A stretch of DNA of 64,000 bases, taken from Planomicrobium okeanokoites. GTDB taxonomy: Bacteria; Bacillota; Bacilli; Bacillales_A; Planococcaceae. The position numbers were made by a program, and so were the translations under genes. The DNA lies in the NCBI RefSeq assembly GCF_003428875.1, contig NZ_QQRS01000001.1, positions 124,001 to 188,000 on the forward strand. The letters are read 5' to 3'. The notes under the pieces are model-generated. The model saw only the letters and a list, made by a program, of their open reading frames with translations. It was not told the DNA's origin and made no database searches. Below are positions 6,717 through 15,484 of the stretch, piece by piece (the first letter of the stretch is position 1; each line of letters starts with the position of its first letter).

Positions 6717-9116
6717 ATGTTAGTATCGATAAAATGGTTGAAGGATTATGTAAATACACAAGATTTGCCGCCGGCTGAACTTGGCGAAAAAATAACGCGT
6801 GCCGGAATCGAAGTCGATGCAGTAATCGACCGTTCGGATGGCCTTTCGAATATCGTCGTCGGATATGTGGAATCATGCGAAAAACATCCTGAAGCGGATA
6901 AATTGAGTATTTGCCAAGTTAACGTCGGCGAAGAAACAACACAGATCATCTGCGGCGCACCGAATATTGCGGCTGGCCAGAACGTGATTGTTGCCCGTCC
7001 GGGTGCACGTCTGCCAGGTGGAATGAAGATCAAAAAAGCCAAACTGCGCGGTGAAGAATCGAACGGGATGATTTGTTCATTGCAGGAACTGGGGATTGAA
7101 GGGAAACTGGTCCCGAAAGCATATGCGGAAGGGATTTATGTATTGCCTGAAAACGCGGAAGTCGGTTCGGACGTCATCACGAATTTTGATTTGGATGATA
7201 CGGTCCTTGAACTTGGCCTGACGCCAAACCGCGCAGATGCGATGAGCATGCTGGGAGTAGCCTACGAAGTCGGGGCGATTCTGGAAGAAGAAGTGAAGCT
7301 GCCGGAAATCACTTATACAGAAGCGGAAGATACGGCTTCGTCCATGCTGACATTGAACATCGACTCACCGGAAGCCAATCCGCTGTATGTGGCAAAAGTG
7401 GTGCGTGGTATAGAAGTGAAGGAATCTCCGATGTGGCTGCAGCAGCGTTTGATGGCTGCTGGCGTCCGCCCGCATAATAACGTGGTCGATGTGACGAATT
7501 ATGTCTTGATGGAATACGGCCAGCCGTTGCACGCATTCGACTATGATTTGCTGGAAACCGGCAATATCACGGTTCGCCATGCCAAGAAAGATGAATTGAT
7601 CACGACACTTGATGGCAATGAACGCAAGCTTTCGCTGAACAACCTGGTTATTACAAATGGTGAAAAACCAGTGGCCCTGGCAGGAGTAATGGGCGGGGCA
7701 AATTCAGAAGTAAGTAAAAATACGAAAACGGTCGTCATTGAATCGGCTTATTTTGAATCCGGCTCGATCCGTCAAACGTCGAAAGAACATAACCTGCGCA
7801 GTGACGCGAGTTCACGTTATGAAAAAGGTGTGGATCCCAACCGCGTGATTCCAGCTGCAGAACGTGCAGCACAATTACTGTCGGAACTTGCAGGTGGAGA
7901 AGTCCTTGCCGGTTCGGTCATTTTCGACAAATTGCAGCGTGAAGAAAAAGTCGTCCATGTGTCCCCGGATTTCATTAACAGCCGACTTGGCATGAAAATC
8001 CGTTTCGACGATATGCTGGACATTCTGAATCGTCTGCAGTTCAAGACGGAAGCGATGAACAATCAATTGATGATTTCTGTACCGACACGCAGACAGGACA
8101 TCCAAATTGAAGAAGACATTGTAGAGGAAATCGCCCGCCTTTACGGTTACGACGAAATTCCGTCGACATTGCCGGAAACAGCGACCACACCGGGAGGCTT
8201 GTCGCCGTATCAGCAGAAACGCCGCATTGTCCGTAATTATATGGAAGGTGCAGGTTTGCTGCAGGCAACAACCTACTCACTGACTTCTGAAAAATCAGCG
8301 ACTCAATTTGCAATGAAACAAACCGAATTGACACGTCTATTGATGCCGATGAGTGAAGAACGCAGCACATTGCGCCAAAGCATCCTGCCACATCTGCTCG
8401 AGTCGGTTTCCTATAATACAGCAAGACGCACAGATTCCGTGGCATTGTATGAAACAGGATCTGTATTCCTGAAAGGCCATGATGAACTGTTGAATGAAGA
8501 AGAGCACCTGGCAGCTGCAATCACCGGTTTATGGCTCGACAACAGCTGGCAAGGCGAGAAGAAAGCCGTGGACTTCTTTGTACTGAAAGGAATTGTAGAA
8601 GGTTTGGCTGCTAAGCTGGATATTGAATTGGAGTTTGAACGCGGTGAAATGGATGGCCTACATCCAGGAAGAACGGCTTTCATCACACTTGATGGCCGCC
8701 GTATCGGCATCATCGGCCAATTGCATCCGAATGAGCAGAAGGCGCGTGACCTGAAAACGACTATTGTCATGGAATTGAACCTGGCAGAGCTATTCAAAGA
8801 ACAAACGGAGCCTTTAGTCTATACACAAGTGCCACGTTATCCGTCAATTACGCGTGACGTTGCATTGGTACTCTCTAAAATCGTCGAAGCCGGCACGATC
8901 GAGAAACTGATCCGTTCCGCAGGCGGTAAGCTATTGAAAGATGTTCGCGTTTTCGATCTTTATGAAGGCGATAATCTTGAAGCCGGCAAGAAATCAGTGG
9001 CGTTCTCACTGACATACTTCGATCCGGAGAAGACGCTGACAGATGAAGAAGTAACTGCTGTACATGATAAAGTAGTTGGAGCATTGAAAGAATCAGGCGC
9101 TGAACTGCGCAGCTGA
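6717..9116 (+). CDS. pheT: Phenylalanine--tRNA ligase beta subunit
   Basis: PheT (799 residues) is the structural and editing subunit. The N-terminal OB-fold tRNA-binding domain (about 40-150) includes YVESCEKHPEADKLSICQV. The B3/B4 editing region is at about 200-400 and contains RPHNNVVDVTNYVLMEYGQPLHAFD. B5 and the catalytic-like core follow, and a ferredoxin-fold anticodon-binding domain is at the C terminus (about 705-799), beginning YPSITRDVALVL. ATG at 6717 follows AAGGAGG. Terminator at 9136. It is co-transcribed with pheS. Confidence 0.97.
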   Translation: MLVSIKWLKDYVNTQDLPPAELGEKITRAGIEVDAVIDRSDGLSNIVVGYVESCEKHPEADKLSICQVNVGEETTQIICGAPNIAAGQNVIVARPGARLPGGMKIKKAKLRGEESNGMICSLQELGIEGKLVPKAYAEGIYVLPENAEVGSDVITNFDLDDTVLELGLTPNRADAMSMLGVAYEVGAILEEEVKLPEITYTEAEDTASSMLTLNIDSPEANPLYVAKVVRGIEVKESPMWLQQRLMAAGVRPHNNVVDVTNYVLMEYGQPLHAFDYDLLETGNITVRHAKKDELITTLDGNERKLSLNNLVITNGEKPVALAGVMGGANSEVSKNTKTVVIESAYFESGSIRQTSKEHNLRSDASSRYEKGVDPNRVIPAAERAAQLLSELAGGEVLAGSVIFDKLQREEKVVHVSPDFINSRLGMKIRFDDMLDILNRLQFKTEAMNNQLMISVPTRRQDIQIEEDIVEEIARLYGYDEIPSTLPETATTPGGLSPYQQKRRIVRNYMEGAGLLQATTYSLTSEKSATQFAMKQTELTRLLMPMSEERSTLRQSILPHLLESVSYNTARRTDSVALYETGSVFLKGHDELLNEEEHLAAAITGLWLDNSWQGEKKAVDFFVLKGIVEGLAAKLDIELEFERGEMDGLHPGRTAFITLDGRRIGIIGQLHPNEQKARDLKTTIVMELNLAELFKEQTEPLVYTQVPRYPSITRDVALVLSKIVEAGTIEKLIRSAGGKLLKDVRVFDLYEGDNLEAGKKSVAFSLTYFDPEKTLTDEEVTAVHDKVVGALKESGAELRS

Positions 9117-9135
9117 TCAAATAGCAAGTAATCAG

Positions 9136-9161
9136 CCGGAATCCTTGGATTCCGGTTTTTT
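9136..9161 (+). terminator. Terminator after pheT
   Basis: A perfect 9-bp stem, ccggaatcc (9136-9144) with ggattccgg (9147-9155), is followed by six T. Confidence 0.9.
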
Positions 9162-9316
9162 GTTATTTATTTCTTTACGCTTGAAAAAATAAGTTTGAGG
9201 ATGGATAGAAATAACTAGTAAATACAGAAAGCTATGGTAAAATTAATTTAATTAACATATAAAAAAGTTAAATAATGTAAATTAAAAACATAAATAGTTA
9301 AATTAAGCGGAGGAAA

Positions 9317-9757
9317 ATGATGAAGAACTTTTTAAATAAGGAAAAGGGCATGACCCTGGTAGAATTGTTGGCCGCAATTGCTCTGTTAGGAATCGTTTTA
9401 TTTACTTTCATGTCTATTTTTACCCAGTCAGCTAAATTTTCAGCGCATAATCAGGAGACGTTGACGGCTGTTCAAATTGCGGAGCAAATCGTTTCAGATG
9501 TTAGAGATCTGGAGACTATTTTAACCCTGAATAACGTTGATAATTATAAGAAAGTCGGCGGTTTTATTGAAGACAAAGATACATATGATCATTTTATAGT
9601 TAAAGTCACAGAGGAAGAAATACAAGTGACTAGACCCGACTCTCCGGCTACGATACTTAAATTAAAAAAAGCCAAAATCTCTGTAAAAGCAAAACCTGGT
9701 TTTGGTATAAACGAACCTGAATTTAAGACAGAAATGTATTTGAAGGTTCAGCCATGA
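9317..9757 (+). CDS. Prepilin-type N-methylation protein, PilV-like minor pilin (module 1, gene 1)
   Basis: This 146-residue protein has a class III leader ending NKEKG|MTLVELLAAIALLGI. Gly -1 and Glu +5 define a prepilin peptidase site, and the following 20 hydrophobic residues are the pilin helix. The remaining ~110 residues are a hydrophilic globular domain without cysteines. The family role is as a minor pilin or pseudopilin at the tip of a type IV pilus or secretion/competence pilus. Two start codons are in frame: ATG at 9317 and ATG at 9320; the second has better spacing to GGAGG (9309-9313). The gene overlaps the next by four bases. The three-gene module is AT-richer than pheT or rnhC, and a second module with the same gene order is at 62313. 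Confidence 0.85.
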   Translation: MMKNFLNKEKGMTLVELLAAIALLGIVLFTFMSIFTQSAKFSAHNQETLTAVQIAEQIVSDVRDLETILTLNNVDNYKKVGGFIEDKDTYDHFIVKVTEEEIQVTRPDSPATILKLKKAKISVKAKPGFGINEPEFKTEMYLKVQP

Positions 9758-10218
9758 GGAATGAGAAGGGGATCACTCTAGTGGAATTGGTTGCAGTGCT
9801 TGCAATTGCCGGAATTATTGTAGCTCTAATTGCAAGTGTACTTTCAAGCGGAACAAACGCCTCGCAAAGGACAAGTTTGAATCAGCAGCTGCAGCAGGAA
9901 GGCAATATAATAGTAGAAAAAATTCGGGCCCAATACCTTTTAAATCATCATGACGATGCTGTACCTGATAAATTTGAGATTTTGGTGCAAAATGACCAAC
10001 TGGTTTTTACTGATGAAACAGGTGGAAATATGATTATCTCAGAGGGATATTCCTATGATTTAGATCCAGCAGCCGTAACTTCTTCTCCCACCAAAAATAA
10101 GACAGTTCTGGACAGGACAAAAAAATCTAATTTTAACTTAATACTATTTGGTCCAGCTGACGGAAATTCAAAAAGACAGCAATATAAAATCAACACATCA
10201 TTCAGTAAGATTAATTAG
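9754..10218 (+). CDS. Prepilin-type N-methylation protein, PilW/GspJ-like minor pilin (module 1, gene 2)
   Basis: The 154-residue protein has a very short leader, MRNEKG|ITLVELVAVLAIAGI, with the Gly/Glu+5 prepilin signature, then a hydrophobic helix to about residue 30 and a globular domain. The conserved block LNQQLQQEGNIIVEKIRAQYLLNH (about 43-66) has a clear counterpart in the protein at 62909 (LQQDANIIITKLSAEHRRN). The start ATG overlaps the stop of the preceding gene (ATGA-type), so translation is coupled. Assigned as the second minor pilin of a three-gene module; exact class (PilW, GspJ or ComGF-like) is uncertain. Confidence 0.85.
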   Translation: MRNEKGITLVELVAVLAIAGIIVALIASVLSSGTNASQRTSLNQQLQQEGNIIVEKIRAQYLLNHHDDAVPDKFEILVQNDQLVFTDETGGNMIISEGYSYDLDPAAVTSSPTKNKTVLDRTKKSNFNLILFGPADGNSKRQQYKINTSFSKIN

Positions 10219-10227
10219 GAGGAAGAT

Positions 10228-11298
10228 ATGGGAAATTGGAAAAATGAAAGCGGATATGCATTATTGATGGTGTTGATGCTGATTATATTGTTTACAGTTC
10301 TTGGGATGGGGCTTATGGCTACTAATATGAACTCAGCTAAGCAATTCACACTCAAAGAAGATCAAGTCCAAGCAAGGCATCAGGCAGAAATGGGCGTTTT
10401 ACATTACAGCGCAATACTGAAAGACAAGATTACCAGTTCATCAACTACATCTTTAAAATGCAGTGACATCGATGCATTACTAGGAACATCAAAAAAACTG
10501 AATGTAGGCGCCTATACAATTGAACCAGCCAATGCTGCAACTGGAATTTCATGCAAAGAAATGGAAAACAGCAAACTTATGGAGATAACTATCAAAAGTA
10601 TTGGAGTAATCAATGGGAATACAAGAAAAGAAGTTGAGGCAACTTTCTATGCTGCTAATAAAGGCACGTCTTCAACATCTCCACCAGCTGGCGGTAGTAC
10701 ATTTTCTCCACCAGTGATACCTGCAAGTCAAGATACGGAAGTTAAAACAATTTTAGCAATGAAAAAAGACTATGAAACATTCACAGGTAATTTAATTATC
10801 AGAGACAGATTGGATATTGGTGGCGGTAACTCAGATGTATTAATAACCCAAAAAGATTTATATATTTCAGGTGACATAAGCATTCAAAACCATGCATGCA
10901 TCAGCTCCGGAGGAGACTTCACAGCATTAAAACCTTTTAACTGGGGAAACAGCAAAACATCTTTATTGGTTAGAAAAGATGCATACTTGCCTGCTGCAAT
11001 CGGAAACTGGCATAAAAATCAAGTGAATGTTTATATCTTCGGTGACTTATATTTGCCGAAAGCTTACAATTACCCTGTAAATAAACAAGATGATCGAAAT
11101 CTTTATATAGGCGGACAGGTTTATCAAATGGATAACCAAAACAAATTTATAGCAATTTCAAATCCCTTTAAAATTCTAAAAGGAAATCAAATAAGTGCAG
11201 CAAATAATTTATCTTGTGCTGTTCCTGCTTCTAAAGACGAACCGCTTGGGACTCCGAATTGGGTATTGCAGGATGAAAAAATTGTAAATTATAATTAG
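10228..11298 (+). CDS. PilX-like minor pilin with large C-terminal domain (module 1, gene 3)
   Basis: The 356-residue protein begins MGNWKNESG|YALLMVLMLIILF. This prepilin-like leader and helix lack Glu +5, as is usual for PilX/GspK-type minor pilins. A Ser/Thr/Pro-rich linker at about 150-170 separates the N-terminal pilin region from a C-terminal domain (about 175-356). That domain is rich in short beta-like stretches (LIIRDRLDIGGGNSDVLI, DLYISGDISI, VNVYIFGDLYLP), resembling a right-handed beta-helix of the DUF7305/polymer-forming kind; this is a visual impression only. Cysteines occur in both halves. ATG follows AGGAGG. The gene ends at a bidirectional hairpin before rnhC. Confidence 0.75.
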   Translation: MGNWKNESGYALLMVLMLIILFTVLGMGLMATNMNSAKQFTLKEDQVQARHQAEMGVLHYSAILKDKITSSSTTSLKCSDIDALLGTSKKLNVGAYTIEPANAATGISCKEMENSKLMEITIKSIGVINGNTRKEVEATFYAANKGTSSTSPPAGGSTFSPPVIPASQDTEVKTILAMKKDYETFTGNLIIRDRLDIGGGNSDVLITQKDLYISGDISIQNHACISSGGDFTALKPFNWGNSKTSLLVRKDAYLPAAIGNWHKNQVNVYIFGDLYLPKAYNYPVNKQDDRNLYIGGQVYQMDNQNKFIAISNPFKILKGNQISAANNLSCAVPASKDEPLGTPNWVLQDEKIVNYN

Positions 11299-11333
11299 AG
11301 GATTTTTTTATATATTTTTATCACTGATAACTT

Positions 11334-11383
11334 AAAGAAGCTTCAGAGAAAATTAAAAATCTCGTCAGAAGCTTCTTTTTTTA
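11334..11383. terminator. Bidirectional terminator between pilin module 1 and rnhC
   Basis: aaagaagcttc (11334-11344) pairs with gaagcttcttt (11368-11378), with an additional inner agaga/tctc pairing. T runs follow on the plus strand and an A/T tract lies on the other side. The flanking genes converge. Confidence 0.8.
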
Positions 11384-11413
11384 TCTGATTAACTTTACAT
11401 AATAAAAATATCC

Positions 11414-12346
11414 CTAACTCCGTCTCTTCCCAGCCAAAACCTTCGCCTTCCCAGCATTCGCAAAATGCCACTTCGTCAAAGTTTTCAAATACTCTTCACC
11501 ATGCTTTATGATAATTTTCGCAGCCGCTTCATCCACAATTTTGCCGGCTCCTTTAGGAAGAGTGACGCCGGCTTCAGCGCTCATCCGATCCATTTCTTCC
11601 AGGAAAGCCACGCGTGCGATGATTGAAGCACAGGCTACGGAAACATGGAGGCCTTCCGCTTTCGTGGAGAATAGGACGTTCTCGCGGATAATTTCTTTTT
11701 CGCCTTTGATATGATTATAATAAATACCGCGTTCGGCGAATTGGTCGATAAGTATGGCATCAGGTTTTACTGGATCCAACTTTGCCAGCACGTGTTTCAG
11801 TGCCTGGTTATGGAGCAGGGCTTTTATTTTTCCTTGAGACCAGCCTTGTGCTTGGACTTTATTGTATTTTTCATTTTTCAAAGTAAGAACTTTATGGACG
11901 AAAGCTTCCCGAAGGTCGGGCGCAATTTTGCGCATGTAGTCATCTGAAAGCAATTTCGAATCCTTGACGCCAAGTTCGTGTGCTAGTTCTACTTTATCGG
12001 CAGGTACGAAACAAGCGGCGACTGTAATCGGTCCGAAGAAATCTCCGGTGCCGGTTTCGTCAGACCCCAAAACGGAAAGCTTCGCAAAATCTTCGGGCAG
12101 CGTGTCGCCTTTAGCGCCGGAAACTTTCGTGGCAGCAGCCGAAGCTTCTCCCCATTTTCCGGCTTCCCGTTCAGCTCCAGCCCCTTGGAACATGACTTTT
12201 CCGGAATTGTAGACGGTCACTACCGTATCAGTCAGTTTGGCGGTGAAACGGACATATTGCGCTTTGGCAGGGGTCTTTTTATTTTCATAATGCTTGATGA
12301 TCTGGAGGAGACTTTCCTCTGGAAGTTTTAATACGACATTGGACAT
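11414..12346 (-). CDS. rnhC: Ribonuclease HIII
   Basis: RNase HIII cleaves the RNA strand of RNA-DNA hybrids, removing primers and R-loops. The 310 residues have the HIII-specific N-terminal TBP-like domain (about 1-85), followed by the RNase H fold beginning GSDETGTGDFFGPITVAACFV (about 93-113), with the catalytic Asp-Glu pair in SDE. The later catalytic Asp is in ILIDQFAERG. ATG at 12346 on the minus strand follows a GGAGA ribosome site. The gene is divergent from zapA, as in the Bacillus neighbourhood. Confidence 0.95.
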   Translation of the reverse strand: MSNVVLKLPEESLLQIIKHYENKKTPAKAQYVRFTAKLTDTVVTVYNSGKVMFQGAGAEREAGKWGEASAAATKVSGAKGDTLPEDFAKLSVLGSDETGTGDFFGPITVAACFVPADKVELAHELGVKDSKLLSDDYMRKIAPDLREAFVHKVLTLKNEKYNKVQAQGWSQGKIKALLHNQALKHVLAKLDPVKPDAILIDQFAERGIYYNHIKGEKEIIRENVLFSTKAEGLHVSVACASIIARVAFLEEMDRMSAEAGVTLPKGAGKIVDEAAAKIIIKHGEEYLKTLTKWHFANAGKAKVLAGKRRS

Positions 12347-12477
12347 AGGACAGTCTCCTTTCTAATGATTCACAAGTTGCTTGTGTTCATGTTATGATTA
12401 TGTACAGAAATAAAATGCGTTGGCTGGAATAGGCTGATGCTGTTATGCCGAGGCATAATTGATTGGGGGATGGAACA

Positions 12478-12738
12478 TTGTCGGATCAGCAAAGAATTCG
12501 CACATCAGTTGAGATCTACGGCCATACTTACAAGATGGTAGGCACTGAAACCTCTGGCCACATGCGTTTGGTGGCTTCTACAGTGGACGAGAAGATGCGT
12601 GAGATTCATGCGATGAATCCATCTCTCGACAGTTCGCGCCTTGCAGTTTTGACTGCGGTAAATGCGGTACATGATAATCTTAAACTGAAAGAGCGTATTG
12701 AACAATTGGAAACTGAATTGAAAAAACTGAAGGGCTGA
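12478..12738 (+). CDS. zapA: Cell division protein ZapA
   Basis: ZapA binds FtsZ and promotes Z-ring bundling at midcell. The 86-residue length and the pattern [44 protein letters not shown] and a C-terminal coiled coil ([15 protein letters not shown]) match Bacillus ZapA along the whole length. TTG at 12478 was chosen because GGGGGA (12465-12470) lies 7 bases upstream and translation then begins MSDQQ, like the B. subtilis protein; an in-frame TTG at 12463 would overlap the ribosome site. It lies 5 bases before cvpA. Confidence 0.95.
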   Translation: MSDQQRIRTSVEIYGHTYKMVGTETSGHMRLVASTVDEKMREIHAMNPSLDSSRLAVLTAVNAVHDNLKLKERIEQLETELKKLKG

Positions 12739-12743
12739 AGTAG

Positions 12744-13280
12744 ATGCTAGATATAATTTTATTCCTGTTGCTAATTGCCGGCATAATAGTCGGTGCCAAA
12801 CGGGGCCTTGTGGTCCAATTAATACATATGGTAGGGTTCATCATCGCGCTGGTCGTGGCATACCTCTATTATAAACCTTTATCCGAATACTTCGTTCTGT
12901 GGATTCCATATCCGGCAGTAACTAATGAATCCAGGTTTACACTCGCGATCGAGCAATTAGATCTTGACCAGACCTTTTATCAATTATTCGCATTCGCACT
13001 TATTTTCTTTGTAGTTAAATTTGGCCTGCAGCTGATTGCATCCATGTTCGACTTCCTGAAGTATTTGCCGGTACTCGGATTCCTCAGCAAAATCTTAGGA
13101 GCAATCCTTGGTTTTATCGAAATGTTGATCCTGTTATTCTTCTTCATCTATGTTTTTGCATTGCTGCCGCTGGATATCATCCAGAACCAGCTTGAAAACT
13201 CAGGAATTGCCCAGGCAATCCTTGAACACACGCCTTATTTCTCTGAGAAAGTGAAAGAATGGTGGTATATTTATATGTAA
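12744..13280 (+). CDS. cvpA: CvpA family membrane protein (YshB)
   Basis: The 178-residue CvpA/colicin V production family protein has four predicted membrane helices (about 1-17, 24-44, 72-98, 105-135). The family is required for colicin V export in E. coli and its function in Bacillota is unclear. Typical features are the N-terminal LDIILFLLLIAGIIVGAKRGL and the conserved loop LKYLPVLGFLSKILGAILG. The context zapA-cvpA-polX-mutS2 is the conserved Bacillus arrangement. A terminator follows at 13287. Confidence 0.9.
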   Translation: MLDIILFLLLIAGIIVGAKRGLVVQLIHMVGFIIALVVAYLYYKPLSEYFVLWIPYPAVTNESRFTLAIEQLDLDQTFYQLFAFALIFFVVKFGLQLIASMFDFLKYLPVLGFLSKILGAILGFIEMLILLFFFIYVFALLPLDIIQNQLENSGIAQAILEHTPYFSEKVKEWWYIYM

Positions 13281-13286
13281 GCACTG

Positions 13287-13315
13287 ACTTCTCTCATTGC
13301 GGGAGAAGTTTTTTT
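13287..13315 (+). terminator. Terminator after cvpA
   Basis: acttctct (13287-13294) pairs with ggagaagt (13302-13309), followed by a run of T. Confidence 0.85.
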
Positions 13316-13319
13316 GGAG

Positions 13320-13617
13320 TTTAGGGGTATAAATTGAATAAAATTATCTTAAATAACGCTTCGGCGCTTAGGATAGTGCAAAGATTATGCTCCTGCGCAC
13401 TGCTCGTCGCAAAGGTTGCGCCATCTTCGCATGGCGAACCTTGCCTCCCACAATAAGCCGAGAAGACCACTCGTCTTTTACTCCGTCGGCATTCGCCTGC
13501 TCCATAGGCGCGCCTTTGCTGAAAGATATCTCTGGAAGTACTTTTATAAATGTGATGTATTTAAAACCACTTATGAAGTACATCAAAAAATAATTAGCGG
13601 ATTAAGAATGAAGCAGC
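13320..13617. other. Intergenic stretch before polX, no gene recognised
   Basis: About 300 bases with short open frames on both strands, none with a convincing ribosome site or family resemblance. The segment at 13390-13540 is more GC-rich than its flanks and may be a decayed structured repeat. I found no second copy in the window. Confidence 0.4.
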
Positions 13618-13716
13618 AGACGGCGACTCCTGCGGGATTAAGAGCTAGTCCTGAGACCCCCAGGTAGCGCAGCGAACGTGGAGGCTCAGGCAGCTCCCCG
13701 CGGAAAGCGTCCGTCT
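13618..13716 (-). repeat. Family A intergenic repeat, copy 1 (inverted orientation)
   Basis: About 100 bases bounded by agacgg and ccgtct. Internal blocks read gcgactcctgcggga, agtcctgagacccc, gtggaggctcaggc and ccgcggaaagcgtcc. Relative to the copies at 23857 and 42055 it is reverse-complemented. Outer and inner blocks pair with each other, giving a long imperfect hairpin. This resembles dispersed repeats common in Bacillaceae genomes (recollection, not a search). Confidence 0.8.
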
Positions 13717-13768
13717 GAAGCGGAATGGCTATCAAGATTATGTAATTTTTTAAACAGGAGGTCTCCCA

Positions 13769-15472
13769 ATGAATAAAAAAGTCATTATCCGAACACTTGA
13801 AAAGATCGCTTTATATATGGAACTGAAAGGTGAAAACCCATTCAAAGTGTCCGCTTTCCGTAAAGCGGCGCAGGCACTCGAGCTCGATCAGCGTTCATTG
13901 TCTGAAATAGAAGACGTCACGAAGCTGAAAGGGATCGGCAAAGGTACAGGGGACGTCATCCTTGAGTTGATGGACAGCGGCAAATCGTCGGTTTTAGAGG
14001 AGCTGAAGGAAGAAGTGCCGAAAGGGCTTATTCCCTTAATGAAATTGCAGGGGCTTGGCGGCAAAAAAATCGCCAAACTATATAAAGAACTCGGCATCGA
14101 TTCTGCTGAAGCTTTGAAACAGGCATGCATCGACCACAATATTCAAAAACTGCCTGGTTTCGGCCCGAAATCCGAAGACAAAATTTTAAAGGAATTGATG
14201 GAGTTCGACTCTAAACCCGGCCGCCATCCTATTTGGAAAACGGCTGAAGCTGTCGCCGCCATCAACGAAATACTAGAGGGCATAACAGAAGTCAGTGAGT
14301 TTTCTGTCGCAGGCAGCTATCGCCGTACGAAGGAAACAAGCAAGGATCTGGATTTCATCGTAGCGACCAGCCAGCCATCCATTGTAAAAGAGCAATTGCT
14401 TGCAGCGTTGCCGGTGCAGGAAACGATTGCTTCCGGTGACACGAAAGTATCGGTTACTGTTGAATTCCAGGACCCGATCGATATTGATTTCCGATTGGTG
14501 GCATCAGAGGAGTTTGTCACGGCGCTGCATCATTTCACGGGATCGAAAGACCATAATGTGAAGATGCGCCAGCTGGCGAAATCACAGAATAAGAAAATCA
14601 GTGAATACGGAGTCGAGCAGGAAGACGGTTCCATCAAGACCTTCAATTCGGAAGAAGACTTTTTCGCGCATTTCGGATTGCCGTTCATTCCGCCGTCGGT
14701 CCGTGAAGATGGACGTGAAACTGACCGCATCGAAGAATTGCCGGAACTTGTCTCTATTGAAGACATCATAAGCGATCTGCATATGCATACGGTCTGGTCT
14801 GACGGTGCGCATTCATTGAAAGAGATGATTGACGCCTGCCGCAGCCGAAATTACGAATATATGGTCATCACCGACCATTCGCAATATCTGAAAGTTGCAA
14901 ACGGTTTGACGCCTGAGCGTTTATTGGAGCAGAATGGTCAAATCCGTGAATTGAATAAAGAATATGATGATATCGAAGTGCTGTCCGGTACGGAAATGGA
15001 TATTTTGCCGGATGCGTCGCTCGATTTTGATGATGAAGTATTGAAGCAGCTTGATTTTGTCATTGCCAGCATCCATTCCAGTTTCCAGCAGCCGCAGGAG
15101 CAGATCATGGAGCGGATCCACACTGCGATGAAAAATCCATATGTCCACATGATTGCGCATCCTACAGGACGTATCGTCGGCCAGCGGAGCGGATATGACC
15201 CGGACGTCGAGCAGCTTCTGGACTGGGCAAGTGAATATGGTAAAATTGTGGAATTGAATGCAAGTCCATACCGGTTGGACTTGGCAGTGGAATTTCTTGA
15301 AATGGCGCAGGAAAAAGGGGTGCCTGTGGCAATCAATACAGATGCCCACGCCATTGATCAACTGGAAGTGATGGCCATCGGGGTTCGCCACGCGCAAAAA
15401 GCCTGGCTGAAACGTGACAATGTGGTCAATACATGGCCGCTGGAGAAATTTAAAGCATATCTGAAAAAATAG
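13769..15472 (+). CDS. polX: DNA polymerase X with PHP 3'-5' exonuclease domain (YshC)
   Basis: This 567-residue bacterial family X polymerase is thought to act in gap-filling base-excision repair. The N-terminal 8-kDa HhH region (about 1-150) contains GIGKGTGDVI and LPGFGPKSEDKI. The nucleotidyltransferase palm includes VAGSYRRTKETSKDLDFIVA, with the catalytic Asp pair in DLDF. The C-terminal PHP domain begins DLHMHTVWSDGAHSLKEM and contains ITDHSQYL and INTDAHAIDQL, the metal-binding His/Asp sites. ATG at 13769 follows AGGAGG. It is followed at 12 bases by mutS2. Confidence 0.95.
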   Translation: MNKKVIIRTLEKIALYMELKGENPFKVSAFRKAAQALELDQRSLSEIEDVTKLKGIGKGTGDVILELMDSGKSSVLEELKEEVPKGLIPLMKLQGLGGKKIAKLYKELGIDSAEALKQACIDHNIQKLPGFGPKSEDKILKELMEFDSKPGRHPIWKTAEAVAAINEILEGITEVSEFSVAGSYRRTKETSKDLDFIVATSQPSIVKEQLLAALPVQETIASGDTKVSVTVEFQDPIDIDFRLVASEEFVTALHHFTGSKDHNVKMRQLAKSQNKKISEYGVEQEDGSIKTFNSEEDFFAHFGLPFIPPSVREDGRETDRIEELPELVSIEDIISDLHMHTVWSDGAHSLKEMIDACRSRNYEYMVITDHSQYLKVANGLTPERLLEQNGQIRELNKEYDDIEVLSGTEMDILPDASLDFDDEVLKQLDFVIASIHSSFQQPQEQIMERIHTAMKNPYVHMIAHPTGRIVGQRSGYDPDVEQLLDWASEYGKIVELNASPYRLDLAVEFLEMAQEKGVPVAINTDAHAIDQLEVMAIGVRHAQKAWLKRDNVVNTWPLEKFKAYLKK

Positions 15473-15484
15473 GAGGTGTCGCGA

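Noticed and set aside
13387..13667. Short frames on both strands before polX
   Set aside because: They overlap each other and the family A repeat, have no ribosome sites, and resemble no family.
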